A stretch of 64,000 bases of DNA from Devosia sp. (GTDB taxonomy: Bacteria > Pseudomonadota > Alphaproteobacteria > Rhizobiales > Devosiaceae). Positions 52,343-60,940 of the stretch are shown in pieces; the first letter of the stretch is position 1; the number at the start of each line of letters is the position of its first letter. The notes beneath the pieces are model-generated. The model saw nothing but the letters and a program-made list of their open reading frames with translations, did not search any database and had not been told where the DNA came from. Location: positions 1 to 64,000 of the forward strand of contig NZ_JACZKG010000063.1 in NCBI RefSeq assembly GCF_014860165.1, read 5' to 3'. Made by a program: the position numbers and the translations under genes.

Positions 52343-54290
52343 AGTGGCAGGCCACCTGTCTTGAAAGGTCGTGGTTGGGCAGCGACGGCTTCTCCGCGCG
52401 GCAGCGATCGGTCGCCATGGGGCAGCGCGACGCAAAGGCGCAGCCCTTCGGCAGGTTCAGCGGACTGGGCAATTCGCCCTGCAGGGGTGTGGTGGTGCGC
52501 CGGCTTTCGATGGCGGGATCGGGTACCGGCACGGCATCAATCAGCGCCTTGGTATAGGGGTGGCGCGGGTCAGCGAAGACCTCTTCGGCCGCGCCATATT
52601 CCACCACCTCACCCAGATACATCACTGCAATGCGGTCCGAGATGTAGCGGACTGTCAGCAGGTCGTGGGAAATGAAGACGAAGCTGATCCCCAGCTCCTG
52701 CTTGAGATCGACCAGCAGATTGATGATCTGGGCGCGCACCGATACGTCGAGCGCCGAGGTCGGCTCGTCAGCTACCACCACCGATGGATTGAGCGCCAGG
52801 GCCCTAGCCACCGCGACACGCTGGCGCTGGCCGCCGCTCAACTGGTGCGGATAGCGCTCGGCAAAGGCCGGGTCGAGGCCCACCTGGCTGATCAGGCGCC
52901 TGACAGCCTCCAGCCGCTCGGCCTTGTTGCCCTGCGCCCTGACCACCAGGGGTTCGGCGACAATGTCGCCGATCGTCATCTTGGGGTTGAAGGACGAGGC
53001 CGGGTCCTGGAACACCATCTGCGCCCGGCCGGAAATGAAGATATCGCCTGAAGTCGGTTTTTCCAGCCCCAGCAGCAGCCGGGCTACGGTGCTCTTACCG
53101 CACCCGCTTTCGCCGACAATGCCCAGCGTCTCGCCCTTGTGGACACGCAGGTTTACGCCGTTGACGGCTTTGACGACCATCTTGCGCGATGTCTCGAACT
53201 GCTTCCACAGCGCGTTGAGCTCCACCACCACGCTGCCATCGGGTTCGAAGGGCTTGTTGGTGCGCTCCGGCCTTTCGACCTTGAGCGTGGCGCCATGCTC
53301 CAGTCCATGCTGGCTCCAGCAGGCAGCCCGGTGATCGATCCCCCGGTCGGTCAGGCGCGGCGCCTCCCGCAGGCAGCGATCATGGGCCGCCGCGCAGCGC
53401 TCCTTGAAAGCGCAACCGACGATAGGATACCGCATGTCCGGCGGCAGGCCAGGAATCTGCGGCAGGCGGTCGCTCTTGAGCATGGACGTGCTCGGAATGG
53501 TGCCAAGCAGGCTCTGTGTATAGGGATGGGAGGGATTGGCGAAAATGTCCTCGACCCGACCGAACTCGACGATGCGGCCGGCATACATCACCGCCACCTT
53601 GTGGGCGAAGCGGGCCACCAGCCCCAGGTCATGGGTGATGAACATCATGGCCGCGCCCGCTTCGGCGGTCAGGTTCTTCAGCACCTCCACGATCTGGGCC
53701 TGGATGGTGACGTCGAGCGCCGTCGTCGGCTCGTCGGCAATCACCAGTTGCGGCCGGCAGGACAGGGCCATGGCAATCATGACGCGCTGGCGCATGCCGC
53801 CGCTCATCTCGAAGGGATAGGCTTCGATGCGGCGCTCCGGTTCGGGAATGCCCACCTTGCCGAGCCACTTGATCGCTTCCGCGCGCGCCTGTTCGCGATT
53901 GAGGCGCAGATTGCGCATGATCGGCTCGATCATCTGCTTGGAGATGCGCATAACCGGGTCGAGCGAGGACATTGGGTCCTGGAACACAGTCCCCACCAGG
54001 CGGCCCCTGATCGCATTGAGCTGGCCTTCGCTCAGCTTGGTGATGTCGCGGCCATCGAGCAGCACTTCGCCGCCCGCCACTTTGCCGGGATGGGTCAGCA
54101 GCCGCAGGATGGACATGGCCATGGCACTCTTGCCTGAACCGCTTTCACCCACCACCGCCACGCGCTCCCCCCGCTCAATGGCAAAGGAGACGCCATCCAC
54201 GGCCGTCACCGTTCCCGATGCGGTGTGAAACTCGGTGCGCAGGTCGCGTACTTCGAGCAGCGTAGTCTTGACCGGAGCCTGGTAGTTCAT
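52332..54290 (-). CDS. Dipeptide-type ABC transporter ATPase, two domains on one chain
   Basis: 652 residues from the ATG at 54290 ([10 protein letters not shown]). Two complete ATPase domains correspond to DppD and DppF. The first has Walker A GESGSGKS, signature MSGGMRQRV and Walker [12 protein letters not shown]. The second has [17 protein letters not shown] and [11 protein letters not shown]. Each ends in an oligopeptide-type C-terminal region with cysteines ([21 protein letters not shown]) that may bind an Fe-S cluster. Together with the two permeases and the binding protein it energises import of a peptide-like or other polar solute. Confidence 0.93.
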   Translation of the reverse strand: MNYQAPVKTTLLEVRDLRTEFHTASGTVTAVDGVSFAIERGERVAVVGESGSGKSAMAMSILRLLTHPGKVAGGEVLLDGRDITKLSEGQLNAIRGRLVGTVFQDPMSSLDPVMRISKQMIEPIMRNLRLNREQARAEAIKWLGKVGIPEPERRIEAYPFEMSGGMRQRVMIAMALSCRPQLVIADEPTTALDVTIQAQIVEVLKNLTAEAGAAMMFITHDLGLVARFAHKVAVMYAGRIVEFGRVEDIFANPSHPYTQSLLGTIPSTSMLKSDRLPQIPGLPPDMRYPIVGCAFKERCAAAHDRCLREAPRLTDRGIDHRAACWSQHGLEHGATLKVERPERTNKPFEPDGSVVVELNALWKQFETSRKMVVKAVNGVNLRVHKGETLGIVGESGCGKSTVARLLLGLEKPTSGDIFISGRAQMVFQDPASSFNPKMTIGDIVAEPLVVRAQGNKAERLEAVRRLISQVGLDPAFAERYPHQLSGGQRQRVAVARALALNPSVVVADEPTSALDVSVRAQIINLLVDLKQELGISFVFISHDLLTVRYISDRIAVMYLGEVVEYGAAEEVFADPRHPYTKALIDAVPVPDPAIESRRTTTPLQGELPSPLNLPKGCAFASRCPMATDRCRAEKPSLPNHDLSRQVACHYAH

Positions 54291-54306
54291 GGCGACCTCC
54301 CTCCCG

Positions 54307-55194
54307 TTAGCGCGAACGTGGATCAAGCAACTCGCGGACACCGTCCGAGAGGAAATGCAGGCCAACCGCGATGAGCAGGATCACCACGCCCGGCAGCGTC
54401 GAGATCCACCACGCCTGTTCGAGATAGGTCTGGCCGTCGCGCACGATGTTTCCCAGCGAGGGCTGCGGCGGCATGATGCCCAAGCCCAGGAAGCTGAGGC
54501 TGGCCTCGACCAGGATGGCATTCGCGGCGGCAATGCTGGCGGCCACCAGCATGGCGGCGATGGTGTTGGGCACGATGTGACGGGTCATCAGCCAGTATTG
54601 CGAGGCATCCACGGTGCGGGCCGCGTCGATGAAGGCGCGGGACCGCAGGCTGAGGACCTGCGAGCGCTGCAGGCGGATGAAGCGGGGTACGTCAGCCAAT
54701 GAAATGGCAAGGATAACCGGTACGATGCCCGTGCCCATCACCGAGACCAGGCCGATGGCCAGCAGCAGCGAGGGAAAGGCGAGGAAGATATCGACCACCG
54801 TCATGATGGCACGATCGATGAGCCCGCCGTAAAAGCCGGCCAGCGTGCCCAGCAGCATGCCCAAGACCAGGGCAATAGCGGCGACACTGAAGCCGACCAG
54901 CAGCGAGACCTGCACACCAGCCAACGTGCGGCTGAAGATATCGCGCCCCATCTTGTCGGTGCCGAAGACATGCTCGATGGAGGGAAACTGCATCATGGCG
55001 CGCAGGTTGGTTTCGAGCGGCTTCTGGATGGGCAGCACTGGCGCCAGGATGGTCAGGGCCAGGATCGGGACCAGGATGAGCAAAGCGAGCCGCACTTTGG
55101 CACTCGACAGCGCGCGGTGGCGAAAGACTGCGGCGATTGCGGCGAGCAGGCCGGCTTTGGGGACGGGTGTCGCGGTGAGCGTGATGTCAGCCAT
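54307..55194 (-). CDS. Dipeptide-type ABC transporter permease (DppC-like)
   Basis: 295 residues. An N-terminal OppC-N region (ALLILVPILALTILAPVLPI) is followed by HVFGTDKMGRDIFSRTLAG, characteristic of the DppC subunit, and five further membrane spans. The EAA coupling loop lies near ARTVDASQYWLMTRHIVPN. It pairs with the DppB-like subunit 15 bp upstream. Confidence 0.92.
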   Translation of the reverse strand: MADITLTATPVPKAGLLAAIAAVFRHRALSSAKVRLALLILVPILALTILAPVLPIQKPLETNLRAMMQFPSIEHVFGTDKMGRDIFSRTLAGVQVSLLVGFSVAAIALVLGMLLGTLAGFYGGLIDRAIMTVVDIFLAFPSLLLAIGLVSVMGTGIVPVILAISLADVPRFIRLQRSQVLSLRSRAFIDAARTVDASQYWLMTRHIVPNTIAAMLVAASIAAANAILVEASLSFLGLGIMPPQPSLGNIVRDGQTYLEQAWWISTLPGVVILLIAVGLHFLSDGVRELLDPRSR

Positions 55195-55209
55195 GGGAGG
55201 GGTCCTTGC

Positions 55210-56157
55210 CTAGAACTGCACGCGAGGATCGAGCGTCTTGTAGATGAGGTCCGTCGCGAAATTGATGACGACGAAGAGCAGCGCGTAGAGCACGATCAGC
55301 GTCTGCACGAGCTGGTAGTCGCGGCTGTTGATGCCGGCGATGAGCAGGTTGCCGACGCCTGGAATGGTGAAGATGAACTCGACGATCACAGTGCCGCCGA
55401 GCAGGTTGCCGAAGCTGAGGCCGACCACCGTGGCTATGGGCAGGGCGGCATTCTTGAGGGCGTGGCGGAACAGCACGCGCAGCTCGGACCAGCCTAGCGA
55501 ACGGGCGGTGCGCACATAGTCCTCGTTGAGCACTTCGAGCACGGCAGTGCGGGTGATGCGCGCCAGGGTCGCCACTTGCGAGAGCGACAGCACGATGACC
55601 GGCAGCGCCAGGCGGAGTACGAGCGCCCAGGGATCGCTCCAGTTGAGCTGGCCGGAGGCCGGGAACCAGCCCAGGCCGAGCGAGAACACCAGCAGCAGTA
55701 CCAGCGCCGTCCAGAACGAGGGCATCAGGTCGATGATCATGGCCGCGCCGGTCAGCCCGTTATCGAGCCAGTTCCGTCCCTTGTGCGCCATGTAGGCCGC
55801 CAGGGTCCCCAGCGGGATGGAAAGAGCCACCGACACCACGATTGTAGCCAGCGCGATGCTCAGGGTGATCGGCAGGGCGCGCAGCAGCAGTTCGGCAATG
55901 GGGATGCGGGTTGTGATGGTTTCGCCCAGATCCACCACCGCCAGATTGCGCAGGAAGCCCAGATATTGCGTCAGCAGCGGTTCATCGAGGCCCATCTGCT
56001 CGCGCAGCACCTGCAGGGCTTCCCCCGATAGGGTGTCGCCCGCCATGGCCGAAGCCGCATCCCCGGGAATGAGCCGGAGGGTGAAGAAGACCAGGGTGAC
56101 GACACCGAGCACGGTGACAAGCATCTGGGCCAGTTTCTTTGCGGTATATTCGGCCAT
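55210..56157 (-). CDS. Dipeptide-type ABC transporter permease (DppB-like)
   Basis: 315 residues. MAEYTAKKLAQMLVTVLGVV and the LRLIPGDAASAM segment are DppB hallmarks; about six spans. The EAA loop is YVRTARSLGWSELRVLFRHA and its continuation. It lies 10 bp downstream of the substrate-binding protein gene and 15 bp upstream of its partner permease gene. Confidence 0.92.
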   Translation of the reverse strand: MAEYTAKKLAQMLVTVLGVVTLVFFTLRLIPGDAASAMAGDTLSGEALQVLREQMGLDEPLLTQYLGFLRNLAVVDLGETITTRIPIAELLLRALPITLSIALATIVVSVALSIPLGTLAAYMAHKGRNWLDNGLTGAAMIIDLMPSFWTALVLLLVFSLGLGWFPASGQLNWSDPWALVLRLALPVIVLSLSQVATLARITRTAVLEVLNEDYVRTARSLGWSELRVLFRHALKNAALPIATVVGLSFGNLLGGTVIVEFIFTIPGVGNLLIAGINSRDYQLVQTLIVLYALLFVVINFATDLIYKTLDPRVQF

Positions 56158-56167
56158 GGCGAGGCTC

Positions 56168-57709
56168 CTATTCGGTGATGTCGACGTCGTAGAAATTGAC
56201 CTGGGCCAGGTAGTTGATGTGCACCCCGGTCACCTCAGGCTTGCCTGGCCAGAAGACGTTGTTCGAATAGGTCGCCAGATACACGGCCTCTTCGGCCACG
56301 ATCTGCTGCACCTGCTTGTACATCTCGAAGGCCTTGTCCTTGTCGGGCTCGGCGCGCGCCCCCTCGAGCAGGGCGGTGACTTCGGGATTGTCGTAGCGGG
56401 CGCCATTCAGGCCGTTTGGCACCATGTTGTCTGGGTGCAGGTAGCTGAACAGGATCATGTCCGGATTGACTGCCGGCAGCAGGCGCGAGGCCATGTCGAA
56501 TTCGCCGGCATTTCGACGCTGGTTGAAGGTGGGCGTATCCACCAGTTCCATTTCCATGTTGATGCCGACCTGGCTCAGGAAATCGATCTGGAACTGCTGC
56601 AGTTCGGTGACGCCCTGGGCGGAGGTTCCCAGGTTCTTGAAGGTGAAGCCGTCGGGATACCCGGCTTCGGCCAGCAGGGCCTTGGCCTTTTCCGGGTCGT
56701 ACTCATATTTGGGAATGTCGTCGGTATAGACGTCCATCCAGGGCAGCAGCATGGAAGAGTGCGGCTGCGTGAGACTGGGCGATATGGCTTGGGTTATCGA
56801 CACATAGTCGACTGCATGCGCCATGGCCTTGCGGACTAGCGGGTTGGCAAAGGGCTCGAATTCGGGGTTCAGCACGCCGACCACGACCGCATAGTTCATC
56901 ACCGCATTCATGGTGAAGCCTTCGGCCTTGAGCGTGGTGAGATTCTCTTCCTGATTGGAGCGCATCACTAGGTCGACCTCGCCGTTGCGCAGGGCAATGG
57001 TGGCCGTTGCCTCATCCTTGATGATGTTGAAAACTATGGTCTCGATGGGCGCCGGGCCCTTGTAGTAGCCCTCGTGGCGCTTGAGCACGATCTGCGAACT
57101 GACATCGATGGATTCCAGGTAATAGGGGCCCGTCCCGATCGGCTGCCAGCGCACCTGGTCGCCGGCCTCCTCGATCGCCTTCTGGCTAACGATCTGGCCC
57201 TGGTGGTAGTTGGCCACGGTATGCAGGAAATTGCCGTTGGGGGCGTCGAGCTCGATCACGAGAGTATAGGGATCGGGCGCCTCCATGCTGACGATGCCGG
57301 CCAGTTCGGCGGCATAGGGCGAGGCGGTTGCCGGATCCTTGATGCGGTTGAAGCTGTAGATGACGTCGGCGGCGGTGAAGTCGCCATAGTCCTTGTGGAA
57401 GGTGACGCCCTCGCGCAGCTTGAAGGTCCAGGTCTTGTTGTCCGACGTTTCCCAGGACGTTGCCAGGTCGGGCACGATCTCGCCGGTCACCCCGTCATAG
57501 CTGGTTAGACCGCTGAAGATATTGAACGCGATGTTCTCGTTCTCGATGCGAAAGATGTTTGCCGGATCAAAGCCGGCCGGATCGTCATAGAACCGGACGG
57601 TCAGCGTCTTGCCCTGGGCCATGGCGGCCGGCGTAGCGCTCAGGACCAGTGCGAAGGAGGCCAGCAGAGGCAGGCTTGCGGCAAGCAGTTTGCGGATGTT
57701 GCCAATCAT
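56168..57709 (-). CDS. ABC transporter solute-binding protein, family 5
   Basis: 513 residues. A Sec signal (hydrophobic LLASFALVLSATP, cleavage after AMA) without a lipobox, then an SBP_bac_5 fold: FDPANIFRIENENIAFNIFS, DLATSWETSDNKTWTFKLRE, and the later YPDGFTFKN. This class binds peptides, but also opines, nickel, glycans and amide compounds. With two amidase-like enzymes in the same operon, an amide or N-carbamoyl compound is a reasonable guess. It carries an intercistronic hairpin upstream. Confidence 0.92.
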   Translation of the reverse strand: MIGNIRKLLAASLPLLASFALVLSATPAAMAQGKTLTVRFYDDPAGFDPANIFRIENENIAFNIFSGLTSYDGVTGEIVPDLATSWETSDNKTWTFKLREGVTFHKDYGDFTAADVIYSFNRIKDPATASPYAAELAGIVSMEAPDPYTLVIELDAPNGNFLHTVANYHQGQIVSQKAIEEAGDQVRWQPIGTGPYYLESIDVSSQIVLKRHEGYYKGPAPIETIVFNIIKDEATATIALRNGEVDLVMRSNQEENLTTLKAEGFTMNAVMNYAVVVGVLNPEFEPFANPLVRKAMAHAVDYVSITQAISPSLTQPHSSMLLPWMDVYTDDIPKYEYDPEKAKALLAEAGYPDGFTFKNLGTSAQGVTELQQFQIDFLSQVGINMEMELVDTPTFNQRRNAGEFDMASRLLPAVNPDMILFSYLHPDNMVPNGLNGARYDNPEVTALLEGARAEPDKDKAFEMYKQVQQIVAEEAVYLATYSNNVFWPGKPEVTGVHINYLAQVNFYDVDITE

Positions 57710-57732
57710 TGTCGTTCCTCGAAGAGGTGGGT

Positions 57733-57751
57733 GGGGCGGCAGCGCCGCCCC
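57733..57751 (-). other. Intercistronic GC hairpin
   Basis: GGGGCGGC-AGC-GCCGCCCC, an 8-bp stem between the hydrolase stop (57783) and the binding-protein start (57709). No T-run follows. It may separate or stabilise the binding-protein message. Confidence 0.5.
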
Positions 57752-57782
57752 CGTCGAGGGAGCGGCGGGGACGTGGGACGGG

Positions 57783-58499
57783 TCAGGAGGCCATGCGGGT
57801 CAGCGCGGGTTCGGACCCGGCGGCAAGCTTGCGGAAGTAGGATTTGGCCGCCTCGGCGTCGATGACATCGGCATATTTCTGATGCATGTCGTAGAGGTTC
57901 ATCCAGTGCGATGCCTCGGTGCGGTCGTAGGCGCAGTCCATAGGCACGCCGACCTTGAAGCGGTGGGTTGCCGCATCGACGGCGCTGGCGCGCAGGCAGC
58001 CGCTGGTCGACTCGCCGCACAGGATCACCGTGTCGATGCCCATCGAGATCAGGTGAAAGGCCAGCGGCGTGCCCTGGAAGCCGCTCGGCGCCGTCTTCTC
58101 GATCACCACTTCGCCGGCAATGGGGGCAACCTCGTCGCAGATCTGCTCGCCCTTGCGCTTCATCTCGGCGCTCATGGTGGATGCCCGCGGCTTGCGGTGA
58201 ACCCAGGGCTTCATGCCATTGTTGAGGCCCTTGACGTGCACGACCGGAACGCCGGTTTCGCGGGCGACAGCGAGCAGTTCGGCGGTCTTGTCGACGGCGG
58301 CCCAGCCTTCAAGGCCCATGCTGCTCGGCCAGGTCTTCATCGATTCAAAGATCGGCTCCCGCGCCAGGCCGACGACGCTGTAATACATGTCGATGAGCAC
58401 CAGGGCCGGCTTGCTGCCAAACCCCGACAACTCCTTCTTGCCCCACTGCAGGTCATGCAGCTTGTCGCGCTCGCTCAGGAAGTTTTCCCAACCATACAT
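57783..58499 (-). CDS. Isochorismatase-like cysteine hydrolase (N-carbamoylsarcosine amidase type)
   Basis: 238 residues from the ATG at 58499, which has AGGAG 7 bases upstream; an ATG six bases earlier overlaps that site. Catalytic residues of the family are in place: Asp37 (LVLIDMYY), Lys135 (VIEKTAPSGF) and Cys168 (GESTSGCLRA), with the cis-peptide-type region before it. Such enzymes hydrolyse amides (N-carbamoylsarcosine, nicotinamide, ureidoacrylate). It is the first gene of the operon and a distant paralogue of the hydrolase half of the fusion protein. Confidence 0.88.
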   Translation of the reverse strand: MYGWENFLSERDKLHDLQWGKKELSGFGSKPALVLIDMYYSVVGLAREPIFESMKTWPSSMGLEGWAAVDKTAELLAVARETGVPVVHVKGLNNGMKPWVHRKPRASTMSAEMKRKGEQICDEVAPIAGEVVIEKTAPSGFQGTPLAFHLISMGIDTVILCGESTSGCLRASAVDAATHRFKVGVPMDCAYDRTEASHWMNLYDMHQKYADVIDAEAAKSYFRKLAAGSEPALTRMAS

Positions 58500-58525
58500 T
58501 GCCATTCTCCTTGTCAACGCCGATC

Positions 58526-58542
58526 TGCCTAATTGTTAGGCA
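58526..58542. promoter_or_regulatory. Perfect palindrome between lysR and the hydrolase operon
   Basis: TGCCTAA-TTG-TTAGGCA has 7-bp perfect arms and contains T-N11-A spacing, the general LysR box. It lies 27 bp from the operon's first codon and 84 bp from the lysR start, in the only gap between the divergent genes. Confidence 0.65.
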
Positions 58543-58625
58543 TAATTTCACGTTGATTAGCGTATTGGCATTTTGGCTGGGTTCAAGCAAAAGTAACTAC
58601 ACTGATCCATAAGTCGGACTTACAC

Positions 58626-59564
58626 ATGCCGCAGCCCTTGCCCTCGCTCGCTAGCCTCCGTTCATTCGAGGCCAGCGCGCGCCTCGAGAGTTTTTCAAAG
58701 GCAGCGCAGGAGCTTAACCTTACCCAGGCGGCTATCAGTCAGCAGATTCGCCTGCTTGAGGATCGCGTTGGCGGAGACTTGTTCCGCCGCGAGGCGAGGC
58801 ATGTGAAATTGACAGAGCTGGGGCGCCTGTATCACAGCCTCACTGTCGAAGCGCTGCGAGAGCTGGAAAGTGCGTTTGAAACGGTTCGCGCGCTGGCTCG
58901 CCCCAATGCCCTGGTGGTCAAGACGACGCCCACTTTCGCGTCTTACTGGCTGCTGCCCCGCCTGTCGGCTTTCCAGCACGCCTGGCCATCGGCGAGCCTG
59001 ACTGTCACGGCGGTGGAGTCATCGCTGGGGCAGTTCGATGGCGTCGGCGACGTTGCCATCACGACAGGCCAGGATCAGTGGCAAGGCTTTCTGACGACCA
59101 AGTTGTTCGACATCGACCTGGTGGCTGTCGCGTCCCCCACTGTGGCGCGTAGGACGGACCTCGGTCGGTTCCTCGCTGGCAATACCGATACGATCATCCA
59201 CACCATGAGGCGCCTTGATGACTGGTCCCTCTGGTGTCTCGGTGCCGGTGTCCCCAATTTTCAGCTCGATCGGGGAACGATCCTGTTCAATTCCGCTCTT
59301 TCCTACAGCGCTGCGGAGAAGGGCATGGGCATCGTCATCGCCGAAGAGGCGATGATCGCAGATCAGCTGGCGGCGGGCTCTCTGGTCGAGGTTCACTCCG
59401 CTCGCGTTCCATCCGGTCGCGGATACTACCTGCTGGAGCCTGACCATAGGACCAGAAAACCGATCGTCGACGCCTTCATCCATTGGTTGCAGCTGGAAAT
59501 GGCCGCAACGACCTCCATTCTATCGGAGCGACGTGGTCTGGGCCTGGGGCTCGGCAAAAGCTAG
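58626..59564 (+). CDS. LysR-family transcriptional regulator, GcvA-like
   Basis: 312 residues. The N-terminal wHTH (PSLASLRSFEASARLESFSK, AAQELNLTQAAISQQIRLLE) is of the GcvA/AmpR subgroup. An effector-binding domain follows (TTPTFASYWLLPRLSAF). It is divergent from the hydrolase-ABC-MFS operon and most likely controls it in response to its substrate. A C-terminal Arg/Gly-rich tail (SERRGLGLGLGKS) goes a little past the usual end. Confidence 0.9.
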   Translation: MPQPLPSLASLRSFEASARLESFSKAAQELNLTQAAISQQIRLLEDRVGGDLFRREARHVKLTELGRLYHSLTVEALRELESAFETVRALARPNALVVKTTPTFASYWLLPRLSAFQHAWPSASLTVTAVESSLGQFDGVGDVAITTGQDQWQGFLTTKLFDIDLVAVASPTVARRTDLGRFLAGNTDTIIHTMRRLDDWSLWCLGAGVPNFQLDRGTILFNSALSYSAAEKGMGIVIAEEAMIADQLAAGSLVEVHSARVPSGRGYYLLEPDHRTRKPIVDAFIHWLQLEMAATTSILSERRGLGLGLGKS

Positions 59565-59605
59565 CGGCCGGGCATCGCGCCAGCCCACATTCCTCAGAGC
59601 TAATA

Positions 59606-59652
59606 TTATCACTAATGCGCTTGATGATATCAGCGCGACGCATTAGTGATAA
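59606..59652. promoter_or_regulatory. Long inverted repeat upstream of the sugar ABC operon
   Basis: TTATCACTAATGCG at 59606-59619 and CGCATTAGTGATAA at 59639-59652 are perfect 14-bp complements. Between them, near the centre, is a small palindrome TGATATCA. The whole lies 86-132 bp upstream of the binding-protein start and 42 bp after the lysR stop. It looks like an operator for a dimeric or tetrameric repressor, or a large hairpin. Confidence 0.65.
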
Positions 59653-59737
59653 CGCGCATTCAGGGGTAACGCAGACGGCGGAGGGAATCCCTGCTGCGGC
59701 GCAAATGGCTCCGCCTGAATGGCTTGGGAGGAAACCG

Positions 59738-60877
59738 ATGAAATTGTCAGCATTGCTCAAACTAGCCGGCGGCACTGCTTGTGCTCTGGCGCTATCGACC
59801 GCACTCAGCACGGTCGCCATGGCAGAACCCGCCATTGTGGCCGGACCCGCCAGCGATCCCGAGTGTCATGTGCCATGGGCGGAAGACACCCAGTTCTTTC
59901 AGTTCCCGGCCAAGGAAGGGCCGTTCCGCATTGCGCTGGCCAATGGCTATATCGCCAATACCTGGCGCATCCAGATGATCCAGACGGCCAAGGCCTATGC
60001 GGCCCAGCCGGACGTCGCGGCGCTGCTGAGCGAGTTCAAGGTGGTCTCGACCGGCGAAGATGTCGCCGCGCAGATCTCGGCCATCAACAACTTCATCGAC
60101 AGCGGCTATGACGCCATCGTCGTCAACGCGCAGAATCCCGAGGCCTTCGCCCCGGTCATCAAGCGCGCCAAGGAAGCCGGCATCGTGCTAGTCGCCTTCG
60201 ACAACATCCTCGACACTACCGACGCCATCAATGTCAACGTGGACCAGAAGGGCCTGGGCGCGTTGTGGGCCGACTGGCTGATCGAGCATCTGCCCGAAGG
60301 CGGCAAGATCCTCGAAGTGCGCGGCGTGGCAGGCACCTCGGTCGATACGGACCGCCACAATGGCATCCATGAAACACTGACCGCCAGCGGCAAGCCGTTC
60401 GAAATCTTCGAAGTGGTCGGCAAGTGGGATGATGGCACCGCGCAGAAGGCCACGGCCGACGCCATCGCCGTGCAGGGCGCCTTCGATGGCATCACCGCCC
60501 AGGGCGGCGATACAGGCGTGGTGCAGGCCATGATCGACGCCGGCCATGCCTTCGTGCCGTTTGGCGGCGAAACCGAGAACGGCTTCCGCAAGTTCTGCGC
60601 CGCCCATGCCGCGGAAGGGCTCAAATGCTCTTCCGCCGGTACCGGTCCGGCCCAGGTGGCCGTTGCCATCAAGACGGCGATCGACGCCCTACAGGGCAAG
60701 ATCGTGCCACAATCGGTGAAGCTGCCTTTGGCCATCGTCGAAGACCCGGACTTCAAGGATGGCGAGAACTTCTACGCCGATCAGTCCGACAACTTCTTCG
60801 TCGGCAACGCCTTCCCCACCTGCGGCATCAATTTCACTGCCCAGGAGATCATGGGCCAGTCGGAAGCCAACCAGTAG
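59738..60877 (+). CDS. Sugar ABC transporter substrate-binding protein (ribose-type)
   Basis: 379 residues from the ATG at 59738, with GGGAGG upstream. A Sec signal ends near TVAMAEP. The mature protein is a two-lobed Periplasmic_binding_4 fold: IALANGYIANTWRIQMIQTA, AINNFIDSGYDAIVVNAQNP, VAFDNILDTTDAINVNVDQK. A preceding insertion with a Cys (DPECHVPW) is a little unusual. It should bind a monosaccharide, polyol or similar; the ligand is not decidable. It heads the operon. Confidence 0.92.
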   Translation: MKLSALLKLAGGTACALALSTALSTVAMAEPAIVAGPASDPECHVPWAEDTQFFQFPAKEGPFRIALANGYIANTWRIQMIQTAKAYAAQPDVAALLSEFKVVSTGEDVAAQISAINNFIDSGYDAIVVNAQNPEAFAPVIKRAKEAGIVLVAFDNILDTTDAINVNVDQKGLGALWADWLIEHLPEGGKILEVRGVAGTSVDTDRHNGIHETLTASGKPFEIFEVVGKWDDGTAQKATADAIAVQGAFDGITAQGGDTGVVQAMIDAGHAFVPFGGETENGFRKFCAAHAAEGLKCSSAGTGPAQVAVAIKTAIDALQGKIVPQSVKLPLAIVEDPDFKDGENFYADQSDNFFVGNAFPTCGINFTAQEIMGQSEANQ

Positions 60878-60894
60878 GTTTGCGAATGGAGCGC

Positions 60895-60920
60895 GGCCGC
60901 GGGAGGCATCTCCCGCGGCC
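60895..60920 (+). other. Hairpin between binding-protein and ATPase genes
   Basis: GGCCGCGGGAG-GCAT-CTCCCGCGGCC, an 11-bp perfect stem with a 4-base loop and no T-run. Such structures commonly protect the abundant binding-protein message from 3' decay. Confidence 0.6.
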
Positions 60921-60940
60921 GGCCGGGCAGGGGTAATCGA

